Below are positions 6,200 through 6,217 of a stretch of 6,217 nucleotides of DNA, piece after piece. The position numbers and the translations under genes are program-made. The notes under the pieces are model-generated. The model ran no database searches. It saw only the letters and a program-made list of their open reading frames with translations, and was not told the DNA's origin. The DNA comes from an uncultured bacterium. GTDB taxonomy: Bacteria; UBP6; UBA1177; JAKLFG01. Where the stretch lies: positions 1 to 6,217 of the forward strand of contig CALITV010000281.1 in assembly GCA_938048925.1 (NCBI GenBank), read 5' to 3'. Positions within the stretch are counted from its first letter, which is position 1, and each line of letters begins with the position of its first letter.

Positions 6200-6206
6200 G
6201 TCTTCC

Positions 6207-6217
6207 ATGAAAAGAAC
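6207..6217 (+). CDS. Possible start of the next gene (first codons only)
   Basis: ATG AAA AGA lies 7 nt after the purF stop codon and runs off the window. AGG at 6198-6200 sits 6 nt before it but is a weak ribosome site. The spacing would fit a co-transcribed gene, yet three codons cannot show that it is real or what it encodes. Confidence 0.2.

Overview
This window reads as ordinary chromosomal DNA of a bacterium, moderately GC-rich (about 55-60% by eye). All genes are on the plus strand and tightly packed. A leucyl/phenylalanyl-tRNA-protein transferase (aat), a Sec-exported envelope protein, Shine-Dalgarno sites of the GGAGG type and tRNA genes with encoded CCA ends all point to a Gram-negative-type bacterium. 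The sequence alone does not fix the phylum. The tRNA order Gly(GCC)-Cys(GCA)-Leu(UAA) is the same as the glyW-cysT-leuZ operon of Escherichia coli, but the protein genes around it are not the E. coli neighbours.

Layout: (1) 1-207, the C-terminal end of aat (N-degron pathway). (2) 232-1854, a 540-residue exported or membrane protein of unknown function. It has a signal peptide, a small soluble domain and at least four diverged glycine-rich hydrophobic repeats. (3) 1933-3186, a 12-helix major facilitator superfamily (MFS) permease with a GTG start. (4) 3160-3473, a strong sigma70-like promoter lying inside the 3' end of the permease gene, followed by tRNA-Gly, tRNA-Cys and tRNA-Leu. (5) 3513-4631, an M29-family metallo-aminopeptidase starting 39 nt after the last tRNA with no clear promoter of its own. 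(6) 4632-4777, an intergenic region with a good extended -10 promoter. (7) 4778-6199, purF, an amidophosphoribosyltransferase of the Fe-S type. (8) 6207 onward, possibly the first codons of the next gene.

How the parts relate: aat and the 540-residue gene are 24 nt apart and are probably co-transcribed, although no functional link is evident. The tRNA cluster and the aminopeptidase may form one transcription unit. PurF catalyses the committed step of purine synthesis and appears to have its own promoter; no other purine gene is visible.

I found no CRISPR array, mobile element, phage gene or toxin-antitoxin pair, and no convincing new multi-gene system. The least explained item is the repeat-containing protein at 232-1854. 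The most specific anomalies are an apparent Tyr-to-Met replacement in the active-site region of the M29 peptidase and a tRNA promoter whose -10 box overlaps the stop codon of the gene before it.
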